Shown in pieces: positions 45,570-56,900 of a stretch of DNA of 64,000 nucleotides. The position numbers were made by a program, and so were the translations under genes. Position 1 is the stretch's first letter. Each line of letters starts with the position of its first letter. Origin of the DNA: Mytilus galloprovincialis (taxonomy: Eukaryota > Mollusca > Bivalvia > Mytilida > Mytilidae); NCBI RefSeq assembly GCF_965363235.1, contig NC_134845.1:64633261-64697260 (forward strand), read 5' to 3'. The notes under the pieces were generated by a model. The model saw only the letters and a list, made by a program, of their open reading frames with translations, had not been told where the DNA came from and made no database searches.

Positions 45570-46160
45570 GTAACTATAGGACACAGAGGCATGACGATGA
45601 ATTTATTGTGGGAGGAAGAGAAGCGACACTCAAAATGAGGTCTTCTCGTTTAATAGTATAGATGTCTAATTTTTGTTTTATAAATAAAGGAATATGGTAT
45701 TTATTACAGACCTTTGATATTCGTTGCTTGTATTCGTACCCTTTTTTATTAACTTTCAAGGGTGACTTGGGAATAGAAATATGGTCACTTTGCTGTTCTT
45801 CCGACCGGCAGTGATACTCTCGCCAACGTGGAGCGTTCGTTTGTCTGTGCGGGATGTACAAGTACGCAGCCACGTCCGGTCAGAATGGGTACGATAAACC
45901 GATGCATCATGTAGAGTGCCACGCTCTTTGCACGTTAAGAACCCTGGCAAAAATTCATTGAGGGTCTTGAGGTGACCCTTACCAATAAACCCTCATTTTC
46001 CAGTGGCAGTCCAAATATCCCACCCTGGCTTCATCCCGACCGACCCTTATTGCAGAACCTGTCTGTTGTATTTACTGATGATTTGTCCTTGTCCTTAACA
46101 TGATTGTAATATTTGCAACTTGACGTAAAACCAACAACAATCAATCAATCAATCAGTCAT
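45570..46160 (+). repeat. Retroposon-like block with (AATC)n tail
   Basis: Ends 'gacgtaaaaccaacaacaatcaatcaatcaatcag', a microsatellite 3' tail typical of some SINE/LINE families. I could not find tRNA-like A/B boxes or a coding frame, so its class is open. Confidence 0.4.
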
Positions 46161-46331
46161 AACATTTTTAGACTCGGTTTACAGTTTAACTTGGGTTGTC
46201 TTTTTTTGACACACGGTACAGATTTCTTTTCTGAAAAAAAAAATACATTTCATGGAAAATGGGAAAAACAGTATTACTAATTCAAAGGTGTGTGTATCAA
46301 ACTTAAAATTGTGATGAAATCAAAGAATTTA

Positions 46332-46790
46332 TTTTTTCTATATAAAAAATTTTGAAATAGTTATGCTATTTCATTCCACAGACTATTTGCCAGTCAATAG
46401 TTTCAAAGACAATTACCCCGGTTAATAGTTTAAAATCATATTTACCGTACTTTTTCATACTTATTTTTCATTGGACAATAATGACGTCATTAACTTTTTT
46501 GCTTAAATTTGTGTGGTTGGCAACGTCAAACTCTGAAATCGTTAACGGTATAATCTGTTTGTGTCTATCGTAATTTCAAATTAATATATCACTTACCAGA
46601 AGCAATTAAAAAAGAAAAAGAAAATCTTTGCGACGCATGTTTATGGGACATTTTTCTTTTCTTTCAAATGATGTGTGTAGACTTTTTAGAAAGTTGGTTT
46701 GTTCGTTATAATAAAACACTTAATTTGATACTAACTATAGCCCTCGGCTTCGCCTCGAGCAAAAGTTGGTATCTCAAGGACAACAAACTT
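46332..46790. repeat. Repeat S, copy 1, ending in palindrome
   Basis: Shares ordered blocks with 46840-47855: 'ttccacagactatttgc', 'ccccggtta', 'aacggtataatctg', 'cttaccagaagcaattaaaa', and the terminal hairpin 'gatactaactatagccctcggcttcgcctcgagcaaaagttggtatc'-type sequence at 46730-46775 (longest motif abbreviated to its two arms: gatactaacta / aagttggtatc). Confidence 0.65.
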
Positions 46791-46935
46791 GCTATTACCC
46801 TCATAACCAGTCAATAGGTGTATATTATTATACTTCAGTATGTTTTTTCTATATAAAAAGAATGAAATATTTGTGCTATTCAATTCCACAGACTATTTGC
46901 TAATCATTACTTTCAAAGACTATAACCCCGGTTAA

Positions 46936-47160
46936 GGTAGCAATACACAGTAAGGAAAAAAACTCAAAATTGACACTCATAATTTTAACCACTCTCTTTC
47001 CTTTGCTTTCTAACAACTAAGGCTTTATGATAGTGTTATACATGTGCATATATATAGAAACAGCATCTTCCATAGATTTGATTTCCAATAGTAATAGTGG
47101 TAAAATATAATCTCTTTTTGGTGTAACAATGGGAACAATCTGAATTTATTTGATACAAAT
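46936..47160 (-). mobile_element. TIR element of the 665-bp family, partial copy 3
   Basis: Begins GGTAGCAATACACAGTAAGG after TAA and continues as the complement of 51400-51616 ('caaaattgacactcataatttt', 'gtgtaacaatgggaacaatctg'). The other end is missing; a foldback element begins where it stops. Confidence 0.75.
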
Positions 47161-47162
47161 AA

Positions 47163-47364
47163 CCCTTTTACGATATTTAAGAGATAACTGTATTGTATTT
47201 GAAGCTTTGTGGGTGTCCGTCGGTTGTTTTACTGTCACAAATATCCGTTTACCTGTCTCCGCAACGCGTCGCCAGGAGGTAAACTCAATTTGCGACAGTA
47301 AAACTACCGATGGACATCCGCAAAGCTTCAAATACAATACAGTTATCTCTTAAATATCGTAAAC
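47163..47364. mobile_element. 200-bp foldback (near-palindromic) element
   Basis: Arms of about 80 bp, 'ttacgatatttaagagataa' onwards at the left and its complement at the right (47290-47362), with only a few mismatches; the centre again pairs (GTTTACCT / AGGTAAAC). A single-strand hairpin of about 200 nt would form. No transposase. Confidence 0.8.
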
Positions 47365-48027
47365 GGTATAATCTGTATGTGTCTGTCGTCGTAATTTCAA
47401 ATTTACATGTATATTACTTACCAGAAGCAATTAAAAAAGAAAAAGAAAAACTGTATATATGTTAATATCTAAAACAAAACAAATGTACGGTATGGGACTG
47501 ACGTCGTCTTCATTATCTGTGATTGCTTTGGTATACGGTAATATATTTTAGCTAGCATATAGTATATGCACGGGAATTATTACTGGTTTTGATTACAGTA
47601 AATAAGATATTTACAAATACCACATTGGCAAAAGGAACCAAAAAGTTCATATAGTGCATGTAAAAGTGACTATTTGGGTGTTTGTTTTTTTTGTGGTGTA
47701 TGCTAACTTTTTAAAAAGATGTTGTGTTCCGTATAATACAACACTTAATGACTGGTTATGAGTGAAATAGCGAGTTTGTTGTCCCTTTGATACTAACTAT
47801 TGCCCTCGGCTTCGACTCGAACAATAGTTGGTATCTTAGGGACAACACACTAAAAACTCTTCATTGTCTATGGATTCGGGCGTGTATGTAGACATCGTAG
47901 AGTAGCGGATTAGACCGAATGAATCATTCGGGTTAGATTAAGATGCGTTGTGTTGGAATAAGAACATGACTGTGTGTAAGAAGTGAAATAAAAGCGTCAT
48001 ATTGAGTTATATCTATATAGTATTAAA

Positions 48028-48284
48028 AAGAGCATCTGGCCTTTGTTAATCTTGTATGTTTTTTTAAATTTTAATTCATTTATATGTTTCGGAGTTTAGT
48101 ATGAGGTCCATCTTCATTGAACTAGTACACATTTTTGTTTAGGGGCCAGCTGAAGCCCGCCTCTGTGTGTGGGATTTTCTCGCTGTGTTGAAGACCCATT
48201 GGTGACCTTGAGCTGTTTTCTGCTCTTTGTTCGAGTTGTTGTCTCTTTGACACATTCTCCATTTTCATTCTCAATTTTATCATG
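48028..48284 (+). repeat. 3'-terminal fragment of Penelope-associated repeat
   Basis: 'gcatctggcctttgttaatc', 'tttaggggccagctgaag', 'ttgtctctttgacacattc', ending 'ctcaattttat'. 5'-truncated retrocopy. Confidence 0.7.
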
Positions 48285-48788
48285 TGGTAACTTAACAAAA
48301 AATTTGTCAGTTTAGGGACTGATCACCCTTCCGATACACCCGAATAAGTGGGGTTCGAGCAATCTTTAATTTTCTGTATCAATTTTAGTATTGGCAATGT
48401 TTTGCATTGCCTCTTTTTCCAATTAACTACAGTGTTTCTTAGCCTTGACAGGGTTTGATTAAATGGTTAACTAAATGACAAGGCTGGTAAAAGCACTGAA
48501 GGTTTATCACACTCTTTAATATTTTTAAAAACTTGGCCACAGTTATAATTTGAAAAATGATACAATTATATTTACACATTAAAAGCACATGAGAAAAAAA
48601 GGGAGGGGAAACTAAATAAAGCCTCTAATGACGTCAAAACGACTTGGTAAATGCATTGATTAGATTAGACTTTTTATGGAATATCGTATACAAAAGAATA
48701 TAGTAATGTTGATAGGGATGCTGTGTGTGACATTTGTGATATACCCTCGAGATCAGAGGTTCCTTATTCGCCTCCTTGATATGGTACT

Positions 48789-48932
48789 ACATAGAAGACA
48801 CCCCGCAGGTCTGGTAGTATTGCCAAATAAGACAACGATTTATGAGAAAATGACAAAATGTTGCGTGGATGTTAACCACTGTATGTCATCATACGGCCTT
48901 CATCAATGAGCAAAGTCCATACTGTATAGTAA
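48789..48932 (+). repeat. Abundant mussel short repeat
   Basis: 'gtagtattgccaaataagaca', 'catacggccttcatcaatga', 'gcaaagtccatactgtatag' in family order. Confidence 0.65.
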
Positions 48933-48939
48933 AAGACCC

Positions 48940-50170
48940 TCTCTTGCCCTTCATAGATGTTTTGCATGTTTGTGTCTTTGAGTTGCTGTCTCGTTCATGT
49001 GTACTTCACATAGTTATTTATTCGGGTTTACGAGGTTAGCTAGGTTCTAACATTGAAGCTTATGTTGTGTGGCGATTTCATGCAGTTTGGTATTCAATCT
49101 GATTAAAATTTAAATCTATCGTAATTCGCGTCGAAGGTCATATGATGATAACAAAATCAGAGATCTATATTTTAATTAGATTATTAAGTATCATTGTTCT
49201 ACGTTTAATCACAATTATAGAAGCTAAATATTGCATTCAACCTTATAACAGTTGTTCAATGAATAAATGCATGTCGAATTTGATAAAACAGCCGACTTGA
49301 AAATGGTTTTGTTCAATGGTGAGATACATGTATTCTATATATTGATTCCGAATTAAGACTTCTTTATCAGTGTTAAATTAATGTGTATTCTTTTTCTCAA
49401 ACGCAAGGAATGTTTGAGTTACAGGTATCTATTCCAATGCTATTTACTTTGCTATTCAGGAAATATCCGCGTTATACCTGCAAATACTCCTATGTTACAA
49501 TATTCCGATAGTTATTAACTTACTGTAATTGTTAAAATTATTTTTAAAAAAACAACAATATAAGTTTTTAAAAAGGAACTCTTAATTGGTCGTCTTAATT
49601 CAATTCGAAAATAACTGCAATTCTTATGTAAAAAGGTTATCAGCCGTTCTTTAAGCGGTTGTGTGGTCTGAAGGCTACATAATTTGACGATTTTAAAACG
49701 TTTGGCACACATACAATTAATATGATTAATATGCATGTCATTTAGACAAATCATATCACAACAACATAATGGACAGAAAAAATTGAAAAGTTTTAAATTT
49801 TAATGCTCAATGTCATATTTGCACTATCCTTATTGCATCTGTATATCAAATAAACATGAATGTTGCCACGGATATGGAAAAAATCAATTTCATTCATATT
49901 ACCTTCAGGAATGAAAATTGAATTTATGAAATTCATGTTTATTGTTTCCATATACGTAGAAACATAGCACATACGATCAATTTGTTAGAGGGTAAGGAGA
50001 GGAGTCAGTGTAAACATGTTGATGGCCAATTTGCATTTTATTTAGGACTGTATAACACCTCATACCTTAGTAAGGAGTTCAGAAGCAAGGGACATTTATC
50101 TTCAATGTAAGATATTTGTCTTTTTGATATATTTATAAATTTATATTTTAAATACGTTTCCAAGTCTATC
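48940..50170. other. Gene-free region
   Basis: No repeat family or coding exon recognised. Confidence 0.35.
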
Positions 50171-50175
50171 TTTTT

Positions 50176-50565
50176 TCAAATGAAACTTCTGTGCTGTTCT
50201 CCGTACCACACGTTAAAACCTGGATCACATGCTTTCAAAGATGCGCGAAACACATTTTCTATATGTTCCTTGTTACATAAAAATACAAGCAAGGGGATTA
50301 TGAGACTTTCAAAGTTTGAATTTAAACAAATGTAGAGCACTGCGAATTCAATGTTGGTAGTTTTTTGTCGACCTAGGCGTTTATAATATCGATAATGACT
50401 AACCTTTACTAATTTTTCAAGGTTACCCGACTGAGTAGATTGTAAGCGGTCTTCTGAAATTTTATGTGAAATATAACAATCTAATTTCAGCTTATTCGTG
50501 TATGCCTTGTACATAATACCCAGTTGCAAACACAATATTGACAGGTCAAATAATATATATTTCAA
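50176..50565 (-). CDS. Possible last exon with a TM7-like helix
   Basis: The open frame ends in TGA just after 'agtttcatt'. If spliced after 'cataaaatttcag' (~50458), the exon would code for about 95 residues: a basic segment (KVSHYRYYKRLGRQK), then one hydrophobic helix (IEFAVLYICLNSNFES... LLVFLCN) followed by an amphipathic KEHIENVFRASL, resembling TM7 and helix 8 of a class A receptor. It is not related to the two receptors at 5 and 24 kb. No upstream exons were found. It could also be a chance frame. Confidence 0.35.
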   Translation of the reverse strand: MKYILFDLSILCLQLGIMYKAYTNKLKLDCYISHKISEDRLQSTQSGNLEKLVKVSHYRYYKRLGRQKTTNIEFAVLYICLNSNFESLIIPLLVFLCNKEHIENVFRASLKACDPGFNVWYGEQHRSFI

Positions 50566-50952
50566 GAAAAAAAATACAAAAAAGGTTTATTGTTTTTGAA
50601 ATTCACATCCTTTGACACCTTTGAAATTAAAAATATTGAGTACTCCGTCATTTTAGCAAAATAAATGTTTCCATCATAAAATTAACCTCACAGCAATCTA
50701 TTTGTATCGGTGATTTTTAGAGAGTAACGGCGGCATATACATGTAATTACCTTGTTCAGTTTTTACATTTTACTGAGTGCTATCTTATTAAGAAAGGAAA
50801 AGATATGCTGAAAGCATTTTTTTTTGGCCCTTGAATTAGAAAATGAAAAAGTTTTATTATAAGTCTACCTAGGAACATCTTTGTGATTTTATTTCGGTGT
50901 TTATTTATTAATCATTACAAAGTTCGTGCGAAAAAAAGTGGGGAAAACATAA

Positions 50953-51616
50953 GGTAGCAATACACAGTTAGTTTAGTTTCGCATTCTTGCCATGGTGAAT
51001 TTTTTAAATATGAAAGTTTGTGTGCAATAAAATTATTTTTAGATAGCTGAGGAATAAGATAGCCTTCAAAGTGGGTTTATATAAACATCAAAATTGTTTT
51101 TTGCATGTTTTATAGGCCATATTTCTGTTTGACAGTCCGTATTTTCACATCCGTACCGCCCATAGGTCCAGCAATTATTGTTGTGTTTTACAACAAAGAT
51201 TTAACCCTCGAACTTTACAATTCAATTTTACGGGAAAATGAGGTGCATATGATATTTCTTTAACCTCTTAATAGATAAATATCTATGGTTTCAGGAAAGA
51301 TATCACTCTAATGGATTGAAATTCTTGTTTGGACCAAATTTTGGGGACTTTTGTGACATTTTCGACCCCCCCCCCTTTTTGCAATAATTTGTATTAAATA
51401 AATGCAGATTGTTGCCATGGTTACACCAAAAAGAGATTATATTTCACCATTTTTACTATTGGAAATCACATTAGTTCTATGGAAGATGCTGTTTTCATAC
51501 ATATACACATATATAACACAAACATTAAACCGTATTTGTTAAAAAGCAAGGGAAAGAGGGTGTTAAAAATTATGAGTGTCAAATTTAAGTTTTTTCCCTA
51601 ACTGTGTATTGCTACC
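50953..51616. mobile_element. 665-bp TIR element with TAA duplication (copy 2)
   Basis: GGTAGCAATACACAGTTAG at 50953 and its complement ending at 51616, flanked by TAA on both sides (50950-50952, 51617-51619). Collinear with copy 1 at 13627-14291 over its whole length. The two copies share internal 'tttgacagtccgtattttc' and 'gattgttgccatggttacac' blocks. Confidence 0.88.
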
Positions 51617-51621
51617 TAACA

Positions 51622-51676
51622 ATGATTGCTGGACCTATGTCTGGTAAGGATGTGAAAATGCTGACTGTCAAAATTA
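51622..51676 (-). repeat. Inverted scrap of the 665-bp TIR element
   Basis: 'tgattgctggacctatgtctgg' and 'gatgtgaaaatgctgactgtc' are the complement of 51128-51180 inside copy 2, placed directly beyond its right end. Confidence 0.6.
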
Positions 51677-51717
51677 ATACAACATTTAAAACACAGATTA
51701 CTCAATCTTGTGGTTAA

Positions 51718-52462
51718 ATGTTTATAATTAAACCCATTTCAAAGGCTATTTACTTTTGGAGTATCAAAAATTCGTTGGAAGTACTTGATAAATTGCATGC
51801 TTTTATTGGTGATTTTGAATCTGTTCAAAGTTTTGATTTTTCTACCCTATATACCACTTTGCCTCATATTCTTATTAAGAAAAACTTCACACACCTAATT
51901 AAATGGGCATTTAAAAAGTCAGAATGCGAATATATATGTTCAAACTCTAAAAGGTCATTTTTTAGTAATAATAAACAAAAGAACTATGTCAATTGGACCT
52001 GCTTTGGTCTGCTTGCGGACCTGTTTCTGTATTGTTATGAGTTACAATTTATGACTTAAATCAGCAAAGACCCATCGAAAAAAAATCTGATAGTTTCTTT
52101 TGTTATCTTTTCTGACATCGGACTCGGACTTCTTTCAAATTGAGTTTTACTGTGCGTATTGCTGTGTATTTGTTTTTCCTACATTGGCTAGAGGTATAGA
52201 GGAGGGTTGAGATCTAAAAAAACATGGTTAACCCTGCCGCATTTTTGCGCCTGTCCAAAGTCAGGAGCCTCTGGCCTTTGTTAGTCTTGTATGATTTTTA
52301 ATTTTAATTCATTTATATATTTCAAAGTTTAGTATGACGTCCATTTTAACTGTACTACCACACATGTGTTGAAGACCTATTGGTGACCTTCGGCTGTTTT
52401 CTGCTCTTTGGTCGGTTTGTTGTCTCTTTGACACATTCCCCATTTCCAATCTCAATTTTATA
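51718..52462 (+). mobile_element. Penelope-like element relic, second lineage
   Basis: A short RT part with SFDFSTLYTTLPH and LADLFLYCYELQFMT, matching the lineage at 12348, then the shared 3' region ('gcgcctgtccaaagtcagga', 'ttgtctctttgacacattcccc') ending at about 52462. Clearly broken and reduced in several places. Confidence 0.75.
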
Positions 52463-52552
52463 TTAATCTACCGCTATCAAAAATGTATGTTTATTACGCA
52501 GTAACTTTTTTATGTGACCGGGGTAAAAATGCAAAACCACCTCACCTTAATA

Positions 52553-53482
52553 CCCCAGTCCCACTAGGCCACGATCGCACTACGATCTGGGAAAAAAATG
52601 CAAATTTTGATGATCGTAGTGCGATCGTGTAGATCGCAGTAAGGTCGTATCACGGTCGTGGTGAGGTCTTCAAGATCGTGAAGAGCGTGGCCAACTTTGA
52701 ACATGTTCAAAACAATCGTGGTGCGGTCGTGGCGAAATCAGGTCGTAGTAGAAGCGTAGTGAGAGCGCACTAAAATCGTAGTAAGATCACAAAGGTCGCT
52801 GTATAATCGTAGCGAGAGCGTGATTCTAATCGGAGAGACTGCGATACGATCGCACAGCGACGTTATCACGACTTCACTACGACCATCACGTTCTCACTGC
52901 GACCCAACTACGCTTCCACTACGACTATACCACGCTGTTCACGACCATAGTACGATTCTAGCACGCCCTTGCCGTCCTCATCACGCTCTTCTTACGACCT
53001 GACTACGTCCACACTACGACCATCATTCTCATTGTCATTTTCACATAAAATTTATAAAAAAGCTCCCTAGATTTTGTTTGTTTGAATGTAATTATCCATT
53101 TGCTCTAACGGCTCAACCATGGTTCTCGTTTTTATATAGATTAGACCGTTGGTTTTCCCGTTTAAATGGTTTAACACTAGTAATATTTTGGGTTCCTTAT
53201 AGTGTGCTGATTTACGCTCTCGCTACGATTGAACAGCGACCTTTGCGATCTTACTACGATCTTAGTGCGCTCTCACTACGCTTCTACTACGACCTGATTT
53301 CGCCACGACCGCACCACGATTGTTTTGAACATGTTCAAAGTTGGCCAAGCTCTTCACGATCTTGAAGACCTCACCACGACCGTGATACGACCTTACTGCG
53401 ATCTACACGATCGCACTACGATCATCAAAATTTGCATTTTTTTCACAGATCGTAGTGCGATCGTGGCCTAGTGGGACTGGGG
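52553..53482. mobile_element. 930-bp foldback element with 270-bp near-identical arms
   Basis: CCCCAGTCCCACTAGGCC at the left end and its complement at the right, with TA on both sides. The arms (about 52553-52822 and 53214-53482) differ at only a handful of positions. They are dense in 'acgatcg', 'gatcgtagtg' and 'cactacgac' words, unlike the AT-rich flanks. The centre has a run of ~10-bp degenerate 'cactacgac' repeats (52850-53025) and an AT-rich mussel-repeat scrap (53100-53205). No transposase; the TA duplication suggests a Tc1/mariner-type source (inference). Confidence 0.85.
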
Positions 53483-53969
53483 TATAACTGAGGAGTGCTA
53501 CCGTAACTATGTTCTCATAAAATTAACACATGCAAAAAACACCGATTTCATGATCCTCTAAATTGAAACTGAACAATCCCTTAATGCGTATGATGCTTAC
53601 GTTTGTAGTCTAAACATTTTCAGATATTACATATGTCAGAGTATATCCAATTACATGTACAACTTGCGTTATTTGGCTCATTTTAACAGCTGTCCATAAA
53701 TTAGATTCCTAATATGATAACTTATAAGTACTGCAATTTTTAATATCACACCGTGTTAGCGAATACAAGAAATGTTTACTTATTACCACATTTCGTTTGA
53801 AATATGTCCACTTTTTATTTTTTATTATTGTGAAAATTAGTTTGTACGTAAAATGTAGGAATAATTTTAAATATCTATAACATTTAAAAAATTAATGAAA
53901 TTAAATGTCTTACTCATAAAAAAAAAAGGTAAATGGAGCTTATTAATAATGTATGCTTTGTCATTTAAA

Positions 53970-56900
53970 TCAGCATTGTCCTGTTATTTCAATTGCGTCA
54001 ATTTCATAATCCTCGTTGGTATTTGTTGTATCTATTTCAATATGAACTTCATTTGCGGGAAAGGCCACAGTCTGAAATAAACATTATTACTCAATGAATA
54101 CAGTATTGTTCATTTCCCAAAATCCCAAATGGCGATTATGAGCTTGACATACTTGTTTAGGGAGCTACCATTTGATTTTTATGGGGGGCTAGGATGAAAT
54201 TTGAAAAAAATAGGCAGGACAGGAGTTTTGAGTAAAAAAAAAGGCAGGATGAGACACTTTGCAAAAAAAAAGGCAGGATGACAATTTAGGTAAAAAAAAG
54301 TCAGGATAAACTAATAAAAAAAAAGGCAGGACCGAATAGAGTGAAAAATAAAAAGGCAGGACAGAGATTACAACTAAAAAAAATGCAGGACAATTCATCC
54401 TAGCGTCCCCCCCCCCCCCCCATAAAAATCAAATGGTAGCTCCCTTATTGTATGTTGGCATTTTAATGTCTTTTCGCTATTTGTTTCGTTGGATTGCTCT
54501 CTCATTGACGTATTTTAAAGTTTGAATTTTGAAGGTACATCTCTATGCAATAAGTATTCCTCATGTACATTCTTTGCTATATATTTCATACCAAACCATG
54601 TATTTATTTTCAAAAATATATTGTGAGGTAATTTCTAATTGAATTTTAATCAATTTAGTACCAATAAAAGCAGAAATGTGAGTTTGTTTATTTGGTTACA
54701 TACTTTTTGTAATTTAAACAAAAGTATTATTTCATATATAGCTTGTATGGAAATTTGCTATATATTTGACCAAATTAAATTGTAAAAAAAATTATACATG
54801 TTCACATCAGTAGAAAACAACAACTGATGACAAAATTATGACAAAATAAAAAAAATTATTTCGACAATTCTGTGTATTTCAACTTATTGAATGTTAAAAT
54901 TCAATCATTAATGCTATAAAAAAGAAACAGAACCAAAGATGCACAAAACTCATTAGCATTTTGATATTTACCTGAATTGGCGGAGAGAAAATTCTGCTAC
55001 TTGGAACAGTGGAAAGAGTAGCCCTGTCAACTTCCCATACAGTGAGCCAACTGCTATTTGGGGACTTAAAACTTATTCTCCATGCTGATCCTCCTTTGTA
55101 CGTCTCATAAATATTGATACTCTGAATGTAAATTTTCTTCGGATATTCAATCTGAAATAACCAAAAACTGTGATATTGTAAATACAGTACACTTAAGAAC
55201 AAACATCAAAATCTTAACAGCAATTATGAGCAAGACCCGAGGACTCCACGTCAACACTTTAAAGAAGTCTGCACGTGCAACATTCTATTTAAACTCGAAC
55301 CTGTTCAGTTTTCCTTTTTTAAATGTAAGAGCAATAGTGAAGTGAAACTTCTGGTTTTTGAACACCGCAAAACTTCAAAAGCTGCCAAATTAATCTCATT
55401 TTGAGATTATGTCATTAACATACATACATTTAGGCGCAATCTGTGTTTAAAACTGCCACTCCACAAGCTTTTGAGAGCTTTTTTTTCTCCTTTTTCCTCG
55501 TTTTCCTTTCGTTTCATTTCCAACTTTGTCTTCAAAGCTACACTTGCACATGTATTTTTGTAATGTACAGAAATTGTTAAAGTAACTAAATAACATAGTT
55601 CTGATCTAGTACTTTCAGACTATTATACTATTTAAGTACTATAATTTTACAGTGCTGGATTTGCACTACATATATGAATTACTAGTACCCGTTTTGTACC
55701 TCCTTATTGTAGTACATACTATTTTTTTTTTTTTTTATGATTTGATAGGAAATTCTATAGACAGTGTAATAATTTAAATCAACTGAAAAAGTACACACAT
55801 TAATTGTTATACCTTAAAGTCATATAAAACCTCAAATTAAAAAAAAACGATGCATATGTTTTTTTTATAACAAAATGAATAGTTTTCATTATAAAACTTA
55901 TGTACATATACTTTTTTCTGAAGAAAATTCTTTAATTTGTCCACATTAAGAAGAAGTTTACTTTTTTTAAATCGCTTGCTTCCGACATATTTTCCGTATG
56001 CAAGTGACCTTATCGTGACCATTCTCGTAAAAATCCGATGATCGCAATACGCATGGATCTGTCATTAGAATAAACTATTATCTGATATATCCCTGCTTCT
56101 TTGTTTATTGTTAACTATAAGGTGACAATCGGTAAACTACGGCTTCAAAACACGACAATTAATTAGCTGCCATATTTTCACAACATAACAGATAGAGAGA
56201 AAAAAAATTGATGATTATACGATATGTTTGCGTAAAAAATGATAAAATCATGCACAGAAGACTAAGTTTATGACATATACATGCATTGGTTCAAGAATAT
56301 GATAAACATTATGTTTCACCAGTCACTCGTTTCATATGACTTACATGTACTATATACTTTAAAAGTATACAAGATTTACCTACAAATTGAAGTACATATC
56401 CAGCACAACGAAAGTATGGTATTGAAATAGTTTAATAATTTCGAATTATTGTAAAAGAACTAAACTATTAGGTCCTAATGTAATTTTATTACTTGGAAAT
56501 AAGGTACTACAATACTTCAATCGCAAAACACAAATTCATCAAAAGTATACTCTTATTATTATTATAATACCATTATATAGTGATCATCTGCTACTCCCTT
56601 CAAGGCCCATGCTCCTTTTTTATCTCCATATTGTGGATAGACGTTTGGTGGTCCTTTAACTTGGGCTGCTGAATATCTTAAAATAAAAATGTTACTGTAG
56701 TCCTCTATATGTACTGTGATATTGGACTAAATGTTTGTCTGATCTTACAAAAGAAATGAGGACGACACCACAATCAGCAATCCTTGGGTGACTCCGCTTC
56801 TCTCCTTCTTGAGGTACGGAATCGTCCGATATGTGACGATTGGAAGACACCAAAGAGATATTCGAATATTCATAAGTCGATGGCTGGGGTGTCTTAATTA

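Larger units (their letters stand above)
46840..47855. repeat. Repeat S, copy 2, carrying two nested insertions
   Basis: Second direct copy of repeat S. Between 'ccccggtta' (46926) and 'aacggtataatctg' (47365) it holds a partial 665-bp-family MITE and a foldback element. It ends in the same 'gatactaactattg / caatagttggtatc' palindrome near 47790-47835. Confidence 0.65.

Noticed and set aside
47146-47353. Overlapping frames on both strands
   Set aside because: Mirror images caused by the near-palindromic foldback element.
48340-48370. 'ggggttcgagcaatc' resembling a tRNA B box
   Set aside because: No acceptor or anticodon stems fit around it.
52820-53365. Frames in the foldback element with HDHST/RPHH-like repeats
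   Set aside because: Translation of degenerate 10-bp repeats in both arms; no start context or domain.
54189-54398. Minus-strand frame with repeated Cys-Pro-Ala-Phe-Phe
   Set aside because: Product of the ~30-bp tandem units in the MITE, not a gene.
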